Under the pieces are notes generated by a model. It made no database searches. It was given only the letters and a program-made list of their open reading frames with translations, and was not told the origin of the DNA. From Oscillospiraceae bacterium (GTDB lineage: Bacteria; Bacillota; Clostridia; Oscillospirales; Ruminococcaceae): 55,223 bases of DNA. Positions 35,609-44,052 of the stretch are shown one piece after another; the first letter of the stretch is position 1, and each line of letters begins with the position of its first letter. Position numbers and translations under genes: made by a program. The DNA lies in contig WRAV01000011.1 in assembly GCA_009780025.1 (NCBI GenBank), positions 1 through 55,223 of the forward strand. The letters run 5' to 3'.

Positions 35609-35962
35609 TTAGAGTTCACCAGGTAGAATCATGTTTCCATCTTCGTCTAGTGCCTTTATGTGTCTGTTCTCTGAGTCTCCACAAAGCATCGCTCCAAAAG
35701 TAACCATAGTTACAGGTGCCGGGGCATGTTTGTCAATAATTGTCTCGAATGTCTGAATAAAGCTCTTAGTATCTCTAATCTGCGTATACAACCCAATCAA
35801 GTTGCGTAACGGTGCAACGTGCCTTTCACCGGCTTTGTTTAGACACTTAATCTCCTCTGGTATATTTCTCGCGAACCCGTCAAGGCCAAAAGCATACACC
35901 CTGCCTAAGGTAAATTCGCTCTGCAAATCGCCACTCTCAGCCTTTTTAATTAGCGCTTTCAT
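35609..35962 (-). CDS. Small Sel1/TPR-like repeat protein
   Basis: A 117-residue protein. The first half, AESGDLQSEFTLGRVYAFGLDGFARNIPEEIKCLNKAGERHVAPLRNLIGLY, reads as one or two helical Sel1-type repeats (G and A spacing at LGRVYAFG). The C-terminal third has no recognised motif. Such repeats bind proteins; no partner is evident. AGAGGTGG lies about 13 bases upstream of the ATG, slightly far. The stop region joins a 91-bp repeat. Confidence 0.55.
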   Translation of the reverse strand: MKALIKKAESGDLQSEFTLGRVYAFGLDGFARNIPEEIKCLNKAGERHVAPLRNLIGLYTQIRDTKSFIQTFETIIDKHAPAPVTMVTFGAMLCGDSENRHIKALDEDGNMILPGEL

Positions 35963-36025
35963 TTGCCATTGTTTTCCACCTCTGCTTGTGTAAAAATAGA
36001 TTTTAGTTTGCTGAAGTATGTTTAC

Positions 36026-36304
36026 TTAAAAGCAAGACAACAAATCACGTAGTTTATTTAATGCTACTTGGCGTCTATCATCTAAGGATTCTAGACGATA
36101 GCTCGCTCCACGCGATATTGGCACGTTGCTTAACCCATTATAATAGGTTTGCAAAAATTCTTTCAGTTGATTTTTTTGACTATAATCAAGATTTTCGATA
36201 TTGTGTGAAAACTCGTTTAGCTCTGCATAACTTTCAATTTGACGCAGCATTTCTTGCAATTGATACCAAACTCCGTCACTCGGGACGAAATCATCGTAGT
36301 ACAT
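36026..36304 (-). CDS. Hypothetical helical protein
   Basis: A 92-residue acidic protein predicted largely helical (LQEMLRQIESYAELNEF, SQKNQLKEFLQTYYNGL, DDRRQVALNKLRDLL). No family is recognised. GGAGGAAG precedes the ATG by 6-8 bases, supporting translation. It belongs to a run of tiny minus-strand genes near an SASP gene. Confidence 0.55.
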   Translation of the reverse strand: MYYDDFVPSDGVWYQLQEMLRQIESYAELNEFSHNIENLDYSQKNQLKEFLQTYYNGLSNVPISRGASYRLESLDDRRQVALNKLRDLLSCF

Positions 36305-36351
36305 TCTTTCTTCCTCCAGTATTGTAATGCTTTTTTCTAACGTAGAATCAC

Positions 36352-36513
36352 CTAGCGAATATCCTCAGAACCCGGAACAGCAGGTGCATCAAAATAATAA
36401 CCGCATTTTTCACATCCCACCCATGCCTTACCCATACCAGCACTTGGAGCCTGGCTTCGTATAACCCTATTTTGGCACTTAGGACATGTACAGTTTACAT
36501 CATACACAACCAT
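36352..36513 (-). CDS. Small zinc-ribbon protein
   Basis: A 53-residue protein with two Cys knuckles (CTCPKC near residues 8-13 and CEKC near 34-37), a four-Cys zinc-ribbon pattern, and a FDAPAVPGSEDIR end. AAGGAGATG lies about 7 bases before the ATG at 36513. Zinc ribbons of this size bind nucleic acid or protein partners, or serve as metal sites; none can be named. It lies between the helical hypothetical gene and the SASP gene. Confidence 0.65.
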   Translation of the reverse strand: MVVYDVNCTCPKCQNRVIRSQAPSAGMGKAWVGCEKCGYYFDAPAVPGSEDIR

Positions 36514-36660
36514 GCATATTCATCTCCTTGTAATTGTTTCATAGTATCACTAGCAAATAGTTCCAGAAACTTTAACTCCCAATAATATCCAATATGTTTT
36601 CCATTAACTTGTATGTAAATTATACCATTACAATAAACAACGTCAATAGTTGAAATCACT

Positions 36661-36751
36661 AATATTCGATCAAATTTTTATGCGCTGCGCAAAGCGCATA
36701 AAAGTTCCCCCCGGCTATTGCCAGGGGGAATCGTTAGGGCTGAGCTTACTT
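36661..36751. repeat. 91-bp intergenic repeat, copy E2
   Basis: Starts AATATTCGAT; contains a TATGCGC/GCGCATA hairpin, then CCCCCGGC-TATT-GCCAGGGGG; ends AATCGTTAGG and CTTACTT. Its last bases include the stop codon of the SASP gene (36746-36748). See E1 at 35516-35606. Confidence 0.7.
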
Positions 36752-36940
36752 TACAGAGTTCTCGTAAGCTTGGATCATTTTCTTAACCATTTGGCCGCCA
36801 ACCGAGCCAGCCTGACGGGAGGTCAGGTCGCCGTTGTAACCGGCTTTCAGGTTTACGCCAACTTCGTTTGCGGACTCCATCTTGAAACGGTTCATTGCTT
36901 CTTTCGCTTCGGGTACAAGCATTTTATTGCTGCTAGGCAT
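36746..36940 (-). CDS. Alpha/beta-type small acid-soluble spore protein
   Basis: A 64-residue DNA-binding spore protein. MPSSNKMLVPEAKEAMNRFKMESANEVGVNL carries the conserved E-A-N-E-V/GV germination protease region, and GYNGDLTSRQAGSVGGQMVKKMI holds the G-x-L-T-R-Q-G-S-VGG-V signature that binds DNA in alpha/beta SASPs. It marks the organism as an endospore former, and expression is expected in the forespore. AAGGAG precedes the ATG. The stop overlaps the 91-bp repeat E2. Confidence 0.93.
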   Translation of the reverse strand: MPSSNKMLVPEAKEAMNRFKMESANEVGVNLKAGYNGDLTSRQAGSVGGQMVKKMIQAYENSVK

Positions 36941-37041
36941 TTTTCTTACACTCCTTAGACATTGTAAAAGTTAGTTTGCGTTTGCCCTAATATTATGAGC
37001 ATGCCACTTCCCTTTATGAGTGGTAAAATCATGGGGTGGCG

Positions 37042-37542
37042 TTAAATATATCCTTCTTTCAGACATTCTATCTTGCCGGAAAGGATTAGGATAGCGGCAG
37101 AGGCCATCAGCAGAAAGTTTTCGTGCGGGTCCAGTTGGCGCAGTGGGATTTCCTGAGGTTCGGCCGTATCGCCATTAAGGCAGGAGATACTCCGGCGCAA
37201 ATCGATAACAACGCTCTCACCGGCCATGCTCGAAAGGGTGATAGTATCTCGGCTTCGCAGCCCACAGGTGATCGCAGGCAGGCGAGTATCGCTCACATGT
37301 CTCAGCAGCTGTTCATCACTGGAATCTACAATCGCCACCGCGGTCTGGTCGCCCTGAGGCCGGAACGCAGTGGGCTGCAACTGCTTATAGACTACTATCA
37401 TATTATCATCGCCGGTGGATTGGGCATTTTTGATATCGCAGAGCCTCAGCTCTTCTTCATTAAAATGCCTGCGCAAAATGCGCGAGAGCGCACAGGAAAA
37501 ACCACTACCATCCTTACTGTCCGCAACGAGAATTGTAACCAC
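37042..37542 (-). CDS. Conserved hypothetical protein, remotely Mur-ligase-like
   Basis: A 166-residue protein (VTILVADSKDGSG, SRDTITLSSMAGESVVIDLRRSI, DPHENFLLMASAAILILSGKIEC). Strand-helix alternation and the HENFLLMASAAI stretch weakly recall the C-terminal part of a Mur ligase, but no ATP-binding motif is present. I do not recognise a family. The GTG at 37542 has GGAGGG 6 bases upstream; TTG at 37548 abuts it. Upstream neighbour is metK, separated by a terminator. Confidence 0.5.
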   Translation of the reverse strand: MVTILVADSKDGSGFSCALSRILRRHFNEEELRLCDIKNAQSTGDDNMIVVYKQLQPTAFRPQGDQTAVAIVDSSDEQLLRHVSDTRLPAITCGLRSRDTITLSSMAGESVVIDLRRSISCLNGDTAEPQEIPLRQLDPHENFLLMASAAILILSGKIECLKEGYI

Positions 37543-37699
37543 AAACAACCCTCCACATCAACTTTTGCTGTTTTTGTACTTGCCAGCTCACGGAGTCAAC
37601 AAGTTTTATTTCAGGTTGCCGCAATCTTAGCTTTAGCCAGCTGCGATTTGATATGCAAACCAATCTAAGGTGCAAAAAACAGCAAAATCTACAAGTTCA

Positions 37700-37727
37700 A
37701 AAATGGCACCCATGCGGATGCCATTTT
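37700..37727 (-). terminator. Terminator of metK
   Basis: Arms AAAATGGCA and TGCCATTTT with a 10-base loop, T-rich on the minus strand, 64 bases past the metK stop. Confidence 0.7.
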
Positions 37728-37790
37728 AGTTAGTCTATAAAGTTAAGTGCAATATCTCTCATCGCTGCCATTGCAAACATGTGCTACCGT

Positions 37791-38972
37791 CTACCCCAGA
37801 GCCCGCAAAATCTCTTGGGCTTTGTCGGTGCACTCCCAAGCGACTCCCAGGTCTTCTCTGCCCATGTGGCCGTAGGCAGCAAGCGCACGGTAGATGGGTT
37901 TGCGCAGATCCAGTTGGCGTATGATAGCGTTTGGCGTAAATGAGAAAACTTCCCTTATTGCGCCGGCCAGCTTGAGGTCATCCACTTTGCCGGTGCCAAA
38001 GGTGTCCACCCGCACCGATACCGGCTCTGCCACACCGATCGCGTAGGAAAGCTGGAGCTCACACCTGGAGGCAAGGCCAGCGGCGACTACGTTTTTAGCG
38101 GCGTATCTGGCCATGTAAGCGGCAGAGCGGTCGACTTTTGTGGGGTCTTTCCCGGAGAAGCAGCCACCACCGTGGCGGCCATAGCCACCATATGTATCAA
38201 CAATTATTTTACGGCCGGTAAGACCCGCGTCTCCGTGTGGCCCACCAATTACAAAGCGCCCGGTAGGGTTGACAAGATACCGGGTGTCTTTCAGAAGATG
38301 CTCGGGCAAAATCGGACCGGCCAGGTGCTTTATAAGGTCGGCCTGTATGGTCTGCACATTCACGCTCTCGGCGTGTTGGGTGGACATTACAACCGTATCT
38401 ATACGGTATGGCTTGCCGTCTTTGTACTCTACGGTCACTTGGGTTTTGCCGTCCGGGCGCAGGTAGTCAAGTGTGCCATCCTTGCGCAGGGTTGCCATCC
38501 TGCCCGCCAGCTTGTGGGCAAGTGAAATTGCCAGCGGCATAAGCTCGGGAGTCTCGTCGCAAGCGTATCCGAACATCATACCTTGGTCGCCGGCACCTCC
38601 AAGGTTGTTGTCGTCACTGGCCGGAGTGCTGCGCACTTCCAAGGCACGCTCAACACCCATGGCAATGTCCCTGCTCTGCTCGTCAATAGCAGTTATTACG
38701 GCACAGCTGCCACCGTCAAAGCCATAAGCGAGGTTGTCGTAGCCTATCTCTTTTATTACCTGCCGCGCCACTTTGGGAATGTCGCAGTAGACATTTGTTG
38801 TTATTTCACCCATAATCAGCACAAGGCCGGTTGTTACACAGGTCTCGCAGGCTACACGTGCATTTGGGTCGCCCGCTATAATTGAGTCAAGCACCGCGTC
38901 CGATATCTGATCGCAGATTTTATCGGGATGCCCTTCGGTAACTGATTCCGATGTAAAGAGATTCTTTGCCAT
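37791..38972 (-). CDS. metK: S-adenosylmethionine synthase
   Basis: A 393-residue enzyme that makes SAM from methionine and ATP. Signatures: [20 protein letters not shown] at residues about 9-28, [12 protein letters not shown] (about 118-129), and [22 protein letters not shown]. Length is normal. No SAM riboswitch (S-box) is visible; instead, a perfect 15-bp hairpin (39002-39036) lies upstream. Confidence 0.98.
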   Translation of the reverse strand: MAKNLFTSESVTEGHPDKICDQISDAVLDSIIAGDPNARVACETCVTTGLVLIMGEITTNVYCDIPKVARQVIKEIGYDNLAYGFDGGSCAVITAIDEQSRDIAMGVERALEVRSTPASDDNNLGGAGDQGMMFGYACDETPELMPLAISLAHKLAGRMATLRKDGTLDYLRPDGKTQVTVEYKDGKPYRIDTVVMSTQHAESVNVQTIQADLIKHLAGPILPEHLLKDTRYLVNPTGRFVIGGPHGDAGLTGRKIIVDTYGGYGRHGGGCFSGKDPTKVDRSAAYMARYAAKNVVAAGLASRCELQLSYAIGVAEPVSVRVDTFGTGKVDDLKLAGAIREVFSFTPNAIIRQLDLRKPIYRALAAYGHMGREDLGVAWECTDKAQEILRALG

Positions 38973-39001
38973 TTTACGTCCTCCTGCTCGCAGTTAAGGT
39001 T

Positions 39002-39036
39002 CTTAGGGGGAACTTTATTCTAAAGTTCCCCCTAAG
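39002..39036. repeat. Perfect 15-bp inverted repeat between ribU and metK
   Basis: CTTAGGGGGAACTTT (39002-39016), 5-base loop, AAAGTTCCCCCTAAG (39022-39036). Suited to a terminator of ribU without T run, or a metK leader element. Confidence 0.6.
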
Positions 39037-39066
39037 CTTGGATTGTACCATTTATGTCACCTTTTG

Positions 39067-39741
39067 TCAAATTATGCCTTGGAGTGCAAGCACCGCCAAA
39101 ACGCAGCTGATAAGCACTAATCCCAGTACTAGATAAACGCCCAACCTTCCGGCTTTGGTGGAGGCAGGCCCGGCTTCACTCTCGGGTATTAAGCGGGCGG
39201 CGCGCAGGGCTTTTATCAGCGGCTTGTAGAGCAGCAGTGTCAATGTGGCGTTCAGACCACCCTTGACCAAATTAAAAGGCAGGAGAACCGGCAGCAACAT
39301 TCCCACCACGGCCTCTCGGGGCACACCCATATATACCGGCATTATGATATAATTCCAAAGCATCATGGCAGCCGTGGAGAGCACTACCCCACAAACAAGA
39401 CCCATTACCGCGCCGCTCAACGTTTTGCGACGTTTGTATATAAAGGAGGCTGTGTAGGCGAATGCACATGTAGAAATTACGTTCATTAGGAGACCAATAG
39501 GTCCCGTGTTGCTGATAGTAAGCATCTCAACAAAGGAGACCACCAGCGAGAGCGCCAAAACTGCCAGCGGCCCAAAGATAAACCCGGCAATTACTATGAT
39601 TACGTCCTTGGGCTCGTAGCTCAAAAAGAGCACCACCGGAATGCGCACGGTCATCATAAGTACGCAGGCTATGGCGGCAAAGCCACCAAGGGTTGTGAGT
39701 TTTCTGGTTTTTGTGTGGACCGGTGTGGTTACTGTGTGCAT
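39067..39741 (-). CDS. ribU: Riboflavin transporter, ECF S component RibU
   Basis: A 224-residue membrane protein with about six helices. VRIPVVLFLSYEPKDVIIVIAGFIFGPLA matches the RibU region that contacts flavin, with GPIGLLMNVIST and PFNLVKGGLN also typical. It imports riboflavin using a shared ECF module encoded elsewhere. The ATG at 39741 has GGAGGG 7 bases upstream. An FMN riboswitch with a terminator controls it, which strongly supports the assignment. Confidence 0.93.
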   Translation of the reverse strand: MHTVTTPVHTKTRKLTTLGGFAAIACVLMMTVRIPVVLFLSYEPKDVIIVIAGFIFGPLAVLALSLVVSFVEMLTISNTGPIGLLMNVISTCAFAYTASFIYKRRKTLSGAVMGLVCGVVLSTAAMMLWNYIIMPVYMGVPREAVVGMLLPVLLPFNLVKGGLNATLTLLLYKPLIKALRAARLIPESEAGPASTKAGRLGVYLVLGLVLISCVLAVLALQGII

Positions 39742-39784
39742 GTTTGACCCTCCATTGGCTGTAGTCTCGTTTTGGTGGGCAACG

Positions 39785-39813
39785 CAAAAACCCTCGAAAG
39801 CATAGGCTTCGAG
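39785..39813 (-). terminator. Riboswitch-controlled attenuator of ribU
   Basis: CCTCGAAGC and GCTTTCGAGG stem, then GTTTTTG, between the FMN aptamer and the ribU start. Its position fits transcription attenuation when FMN is bound. Confidence 0.7.
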
Positions 39814-39846
39814 GACGAATTTTGGCGCATGAATGCGCTGCGTTTC

Positions 39847-39965
39847 TTTCATCCGGACTTTAACCGTTGGTCAGGGATTTTTACCCTGTCTGCCAAAGTG
39901 GCTCGCGGACTTGTGAGCGTTTAGCTCCTTCACCGCCAGTGAGGAATTGCACCTCGCCCTGAAAC
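39847..39965 (-). promoter_or_regulatory. FMN riboswitch (RFN element)
   Basis: On the minus strand the conserved RFN blocks occur in order: TTTCAGGGC, GGTGCAATTCC, CACTGGCGGTGA, GTCCGCGAGC, GGCAGACAGGGT, CCCTGACCAACGG, AGTCCGGATGAAAG. Distances and closing helix fit the family. The downstream attenuator and ribU complete a classical FMN-off control unit. Confidence 0.93.
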
Positions 39966-39984
39966 AAGCTATTCTATTATTTGT

Positions 39985-40036
39985 AATGTACCATAATTGA
40001 GGTGAGTTGTCAATAGTGTGAGGCTTATGCTACAAT
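39985..40036. promoter_or_regulatory. Overlapping divergent promoters
   Basis: Minus strand: TTGACA (40008-40013), 17-base spacer, TACATT (39985-39990) toward the riboswitch. Plus strand: TTGTCA (40007-40012), 18-base spacer, TACAAT (40031-40036) toward the lipoprotein. The two -35 elements occupy the same bases, so the polymerases should compete. Confidence 0.5.
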
Positions 40037-40068
40037 GAAACCCAAACGACAAAAGGAGTGTTTGACAG

Positions 40069-40953
40069 ATGCAAAAAACTAAATTTGCAGTTGTGCTTTT
40101 GGCCGCACTGCTTATACTATCCGTTGGTTGCGTCGCCGCTGACCCAACCGAACCACCACCGTTAGCCGCAGAAGAGTACGAATTGCCCGAGCAGCCGCTG
40201 GCTGAGGTGCCCGTTCCCAGTGAAAATGATGTTCTGGAAGAGGTGCAGGAAGAAGAGTACGTATCTGAGCAGGAACCGGAGCCGCTGACCCCGGCTGTTG
40301 AGACACCGGCACCGCAACAGGACCCTATGCCAGCGCTTGACTGGAACGACCTGCTCTATGACTTTTTTGACCCGCCGATTACTGTAAACGCTCTCGATGA
40401 AGTAGCCACCATCAACTACAGGGTGCGGCATTATGAGTTATCACTTAACACGCTTAATAACCCAGCTGGAGTTGAGGCATTCGCAGCCGCTATCAGAAGC
40501 GGGCAACGAATGGTCGATATGCTGGAGCCTAATGGATTTTATTGGGCGGCAACAGGCTCGCATTTGATGACTTTAACGCGAGAAGAAACTCCGGCTGGAG
40601 GGTTTACCTATACCCCAGGTATGATAGAAATTGGAGGCACAGATCAAATGTACAGGGTTGCCGATTCCGTCAGGTCGCAACTGAGCTCCGCGGGAATTGT
40701 GCCCACATCCAACACCACGGTAAAGTTTATAAGTATACCCGGCTTCGCGACCGGGCACCTATTTTCTCTGGGAAGCTCTGAATACTTAGCCTTTACAGGC
40801 AGTCGATATGACGGATTTTTCGACGAGCCGGCATATCTCCCCAGCAACACCCTGATGACGACACTGGAAGTCGCCGAGATTATGGAACATCTCAGGTATC
40901 GACAGGTTGGAGGAACGCTGATACCTACCGATGAAGAGTTGGTGTTTGAATAA
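40069..40953 (+). CDS. Lipoprotein of unknown function
   Basis: A 294-residue protein with signal MQKTKFAVVLLAALLILSVGC (lipobox LSVGC, Cys at 21), a roughly 70-residue acidic Pro/Glu linker (22-90), then an unrecognised domain with many short conserved-looking strands (SGQRMVDMLEPNGFYWAATG, MYRVADSVRSQLSSAGIVP). The linker style resembles the lipoproteins at 10778 and 11910. AAAGGAG precedes the ATG by about 11 bases. It is divergent from ribU. Confidence 0.72.
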   Translation: MQKTKFAVVLLAALLILSVGCVAADPTEPPPLAAEEYELPEQPLAEVPVPSENDVLEEVQEEEYVSEQEPEPLTPAVETPAPQQDPMPALDWNDLLYDFFDPPITVNALDEVATINYRVRHYELSLNTLNNPAGVEAFAAAIRSGQRMVDMLEPNGFYWAATGSHLMTLTREETPAGGFTYTPGMIEIGGTDQMYRVADSVRSQLSSAGIVPTSNTTVKFISIPGFATGHLFSLGSSEYLAFTGSRYDGFFDEPAYLPSNTLMTTLEVAEIMEHLRYRQVGGTLIPTDEELVFE

Positions 40954-40964
40954 GGCGCGATGCT

Positions 40965-41002
40965 ATAGTAAAGCGGCTACCACACGGTAGCCGCTTTACT
41001 AT
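40965..41002. terminator. Bidirectional terminator-like 17-bp hairpin
   Basis: ATAGTAAAGCGGCTACC, 4-base loop, and the perfect complement, lying between the convergent lipoprotein and ymdB genes. Confidence 0.75.
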
Positions 41003-41003
41003 A

Positions 41004-41771
41004 TCAAAACATCACAATGCTCTCTATACTTCCACACCTACCGCTCTGGTTGTCGATTTCCAACACTACGGCAGAAATCCTTATATCATTCGGATCAGCC
41101 TCAAAGCGGGTTGGCAGACCTGTGCGCATTTTGTGTATAGCCGGCCCTGCCGTTACCCCAAGCACCGAACCTGTGCCCCCACACATGCCAACATCCGTGA
41201 TGTAGCCGGTGCCGCCTGGCAGCACCACTGCGTCAGCAGTTGGGACATGGGTATGGGTGCCGACAACCGCGGAGACTTTGCCGTCCAAGTGGTAGCCCAT
41301 ACAGAGTTTTTCTGCGGTGGCCTCAGCGTGGAAATCTATGAGTATGCAAGGGGTAGTAATCGTCTCAAGCAGTCGGTCGATGCAGTCCAGCGGGTTTTGG
41401 ATTGGGTCCATAAACACCTGGCCCTGCAAGTTGATGACACATAGGCGATTTTGCGGGTGCTCGTACAGGAAGACACCCTCCCCCGGCGCTGTTGGATGGT
41501 AGTTGGCCGGACGGATAATCCCCTGCCTCTTTTCCAAGACCTCGGCGACCTCTTTGCGGCGCAATGCGTGGTTTCCGGATGTGATTACATCCACCCCACT
41601 GTCCTGCATATGGCCCAGGCTCTTGGGGGTCATGCCGTTGCCTTCGGCTGAATTTTCCCCGTTAGCCACAGTTATGTCAACGCCGTAGCGCCGTTTTAGG
41701 AGAGGAAGCTTTTCGCGCAGGTAATCGCAGCCTGGCTGCCCAACCACATCGCCTACCATAAGGACTACCAC
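41004..41771 (-). CDS. ymdB: YmdB family metallophosphoesterase (TIGR00282)
   Basis: A 255-residue dinuclear metallophosphoesterase of the YmdB type, which can hydrolyse cyclic nucleotides in Bacillus. Motifs: MVGDVVGQPG (D), ANGENSAEGNGMT (N, E), VITSGNHALRRKEV (GNH), DFHAEATAEK, and VVGTHTHVPTAD (GTHxH). The GTG start fits the family N-terminus. It lies 35 bases after htrA on the same strand. Confidence 0.92.
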   Translation of the reverse strand: MVVLMVGDVVGQPGCDYLREKLPLLKRRYGVDITVANGENSAEGNGMTPKSLGHMQDSGVDVITSGNHALRRKEVAEVLEKRQGIIRPANYHPTAPGEGVFLYEHPQNRLCVINLQGQVFMDPIQNPLDCIDRLLETITTPCILIDFHAEATAEKLCMGYHLDGKVSAVVGTHTHVPTADAVVLPGGTGYITDVGMCGGTGSVLGVTAGPAIHKMRTGLPTRFEADPNDIRISAVVLEIDNQSGRCGSIESIVMF

Positions 41772-41806
41772 CTAGCCGCCAACTCCTTTGTCATTGTTTT
41801 TTGGGG

Positions 41807-43246
41807 CTATCCCAAATCTTCAATCAGCGCGACCACCACGTCAAAGTCTTCACCCGGTCCGGTTCGGGCAGTACGGTGGAGTGTGAGGTCTACGGTGTCC
41901 CCTATCCGCTTGGTCTCTAAAACCGCGCGGATGTCGTTGAGGTTGAGGACACGGTAGCCGTCCATGTGAGTGATAATATCTCCAGGCAGAACCCCAGCTT
42001 CTGTAAGCCACTGGGACGAGATGGTTACAATCTGAACGCCCGCAGGTGCTGTTCCTTCCCTTACGATCTCTCCGGTAATGCCCAGCAGCACTCGTCCGGT
42101 TACCCGACCATGGACTATTAGCTGCTCTATAATCGGAATCGCGTAGGTAATCGGGATGGCAAACCCTATGCCCTCGTAACCCAGCTCAACGATTTTGGCG
42201 GTATTTATCCCAATGACCTGGCCAAACTCGTTGCTGAGCGGGCCACCAGAATTGCCGGGGTTTATGGCCGCGTCTGTCTGGATAAATATGGTTGAATCGT
42301 AAGGTGTAGCAACAACCCTGTTCACCGCCGAGACAACTCCGCGGGTTACGGTTCCGGCAAGCTCCAAGCCGCCGGGGTTGCCGATGGCCACCACCGTCTC
42401 CCCAACCTCAAGTTGATTCGAATCTCCCAGCACGGCCGCCGGCAATCCGGTGCGGTCAACCCGCAGCACAGCTATGTCGGTGCGGATGTCGTAGCCCACC
42501 AGCAGAGCCTCGTACTCGGACATATCTTCAAAGACCACTACCAAGGACTCGGCCCGCTCAACTACGTGGGCGTTTGTGACAATGTATCCGTTTTCGGTTA
42601 CTATTATACCGCTACCCTCGCTGTCCGGCCTGAGCACACGGCCCGAGCCGTAGTTAATTATCCCAACAACCGAGGGGCGAACTACCTGGGCTACTTGGGG
42701 TATGGTCATGAGTTCGCCCGGGACAGGTATACGATTGCTGGATGGTGGCCGAGACTCGATTCTTAAGTTTACTTCCCCGCTGCCGGAAGGTGACGGCTGC
42801 GGGCGTGGTGTGGGCGTGATGGCTGTGTCTTCGTATTCGTGTGTGAAATTATACGTAGTTGCGGGATTCGTGATAGCGTTGTACGCGAGAATGCCCACCA
42901 CGCTCACCGATACTAGGCAGAGTACGACCACCGCCAAAACCACGAGGCCGCGAGATCTTTTCTTGCGCGGCCTCGTAGCCTGCTCAGCCCCATGGTACTC
43001 ATTAAAATCCCATTGGTGCTGACCTCGGGCAGGGCGCGGCTGTACAGGGGTAGCGGTCGTGTGCGCATAAGTGCCTGGCTGGTACGGCTGCCCCTTCCTT
43101 ACATATAAGCTGTAGTTGCGCTTGCTGTACGGGGAGTCGCCGCCCTCGCCTATAAGCCGGCCCGTCTCTCGGCCCGGTTGGTCGACGTTGTTAGGCTGTT
43201 CCGCCGTTCCAGGCTGCGGGGCGCCTTTTTCATCGTGTTCACTCAC
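41807..43246 (-). CDS. HtrA-like membrane serine protease with PDZ domain (S1C)
   Basis: A 479-residue DegP/HtrA-type protease. Layout: a hydrophilic cytosolic N-terminus (1-100), one membrane helix (GLVVLAVVVLCLVSVSVVGIL), a Pro/Ser linker, a trypsin-like domain with triad His in TNAHVVE, Asp in RTDIAVL and Ser in NPGNSGGPL, then a PDZ domain (about 380-470). The GTG at 43246 has GGAGGG 7 bases upstream. Gene order suggests co-expression with the upstream membrane gene, and envelope stress control as in other HtrA proteases. Confidence 0.93.
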   Translation of the reverse strand: MSEHDEKGAPQPGTAEQPNNVDQPGRETGRLIGEGGDSPYSKRNYSLYVRKGQPYQPGTYAHTTATPVQPRPARGQHQWDFNEYHGAEQATRPRKKRSRGLVVLAVVVLCLVSVSVVGILAYNAITNPATTYNFTHEYEDTAITPTPRPQPSPSGSGEVNLRIESRPPSSNRIPVPGELMTIPQVAQVVRPSVVGIINYGSGRVLRPDSEGSGIIVTENGYIVTNAHVVERAESLVVVFEDMSEYEALLVGYDIRTDIAVLRVDRTGLPAAVLGDSNQLEVGETVVAIGNPGGLELAGTVTRGVVSAVNRVVATPYDSTIFIQTDAAINPGNSGGPLSNEFGQVIGINTAKIVELGYEGIGFAIPITYAIPIIEQLIVHGRVTGRVLLGITGEIVREGTAPAGVQIVTISSQWLTEAGVLPGDIITHMDGYRVLNLNDIRAVLETKRIGDTVDLTLHRTARTGPGEDFDVVVALIEDLG

Positions 43247-43265
43247 GCGAATACCCTCCGTAAAC

Positions 43266-43850
43266 TTATTCTGCTGTCGGCCCGGTCTCATCAACACTGA
43301 TGAGAAGTCCGCCTATGTCTTGGGGCAACATACTCTTTATCTTCGCGTTGAATAAATGCACTCTAGAGCTTAACTTCAGCTCAAACCTCGGTATAAGTGG
43401 GGCATCCTCCGGCAGAATGCTATCAGTATGTATTCTGCACCTGCCGCTTATTTTCAATTCATCGCCGTCAACTCTTATAACAGTCCCTAGAACCGGCTGC
43501 TTTCGCTGCTTGTGATTAAGAGGAATCCCACGGTTGCCTGCTCTTGGCGCAATATATTTTGCCGTGTCGCCGACCTTTAAGTTGGTTGAGTTTAAGCCTT
43601 TCGCGACCATCTTATCCAATATATCTCGCTCTGTCTTGGTGTTGTAGTGTTCTTTCCACCGGTTGTGCTGGCTGATGTTAAACGTATAAATCACATCTTT
43701 AATCGGCATCTGGCCAAGCTCCTGTTTATAACGGCGATCCTTAGATGTCACAGTAAATAAAAAGCCTATTACAAATACAAGACCAAGCAGCGGCGCCAAA
43801 AAAGGTACAATAAATGCAAGACCAAGCGTCGATAGTATGTCTTCCAGCAT
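43266..43850 (-). CDS. Hypothetical membrane protein upstream of htrA
   Basis: A 194-residue protein with an N-terminal hydrophobic stretch (AFIVPFLAPLLGLVFVIGFLFTV) followed by a soluble basic domain (about 35-194) with NWISQHNRWKEHYN-like and VLGTVIRVDGDELKISGRCRI segments. No family is recognised. It lies 19 bases before the htrA start, so the pair is probably co-transcribed. Confidence 0.6.
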   Translation of the reverse strand: MLEDILSTLGLAFIVPFLAPLLGLVFVIGFLFTVTSKDRRYKQELGQMPIKDVIYTFNISQHNRWKEHYNTKTERDILDKMVAKGLNSTNLKVGDTAKYIAPRAGNRGIPLNHKQRKQPVLGTVIRVDGDELKISGRCRIHTDSILPEDAPLIPRFELKLSSRVHLFNAKIKSMLPQDIGGLLISVDETGPTAE

Positions 43851-43957
43851 GTGGCGTTTACCTTTCTCTGCTCAGGGCCGGCTATTGTGCAATCAGCCCT
43901 TTGGTATAATTGCGCATCAAGAGCCGGTTGCCCTACAGTGGCGAGGCGCTGTGCATT

Positions 43958-43991
43958 GTATAATATACATGCCTTTCAGTGTATATTATAC
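43958..43991. repeat. Perfect 11-bp AT-rich palindrome between histidine kinase and membrane gene
   Basis: GTATAATATAC (43958-43968), 12-base spacer, GTATATTATAC (43981-43991), with partial extension outward (TGCA on both sides). It also contains -10-like TATAAT sequences in both orientations. Confidence 0.5.
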
Positions 43992-44052
43992 TGCATACCC
44001 ACCCAAAAAGCTATGCTTTTTATTGCCTCCGAGCATAGAAGTTTACCAACTT

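Noticed and set aside
38973..39066. SAM riboswitch upstream of metK
   Set aside because: Only a simple perfect hairpin is present; the conserved S-box core is absent.
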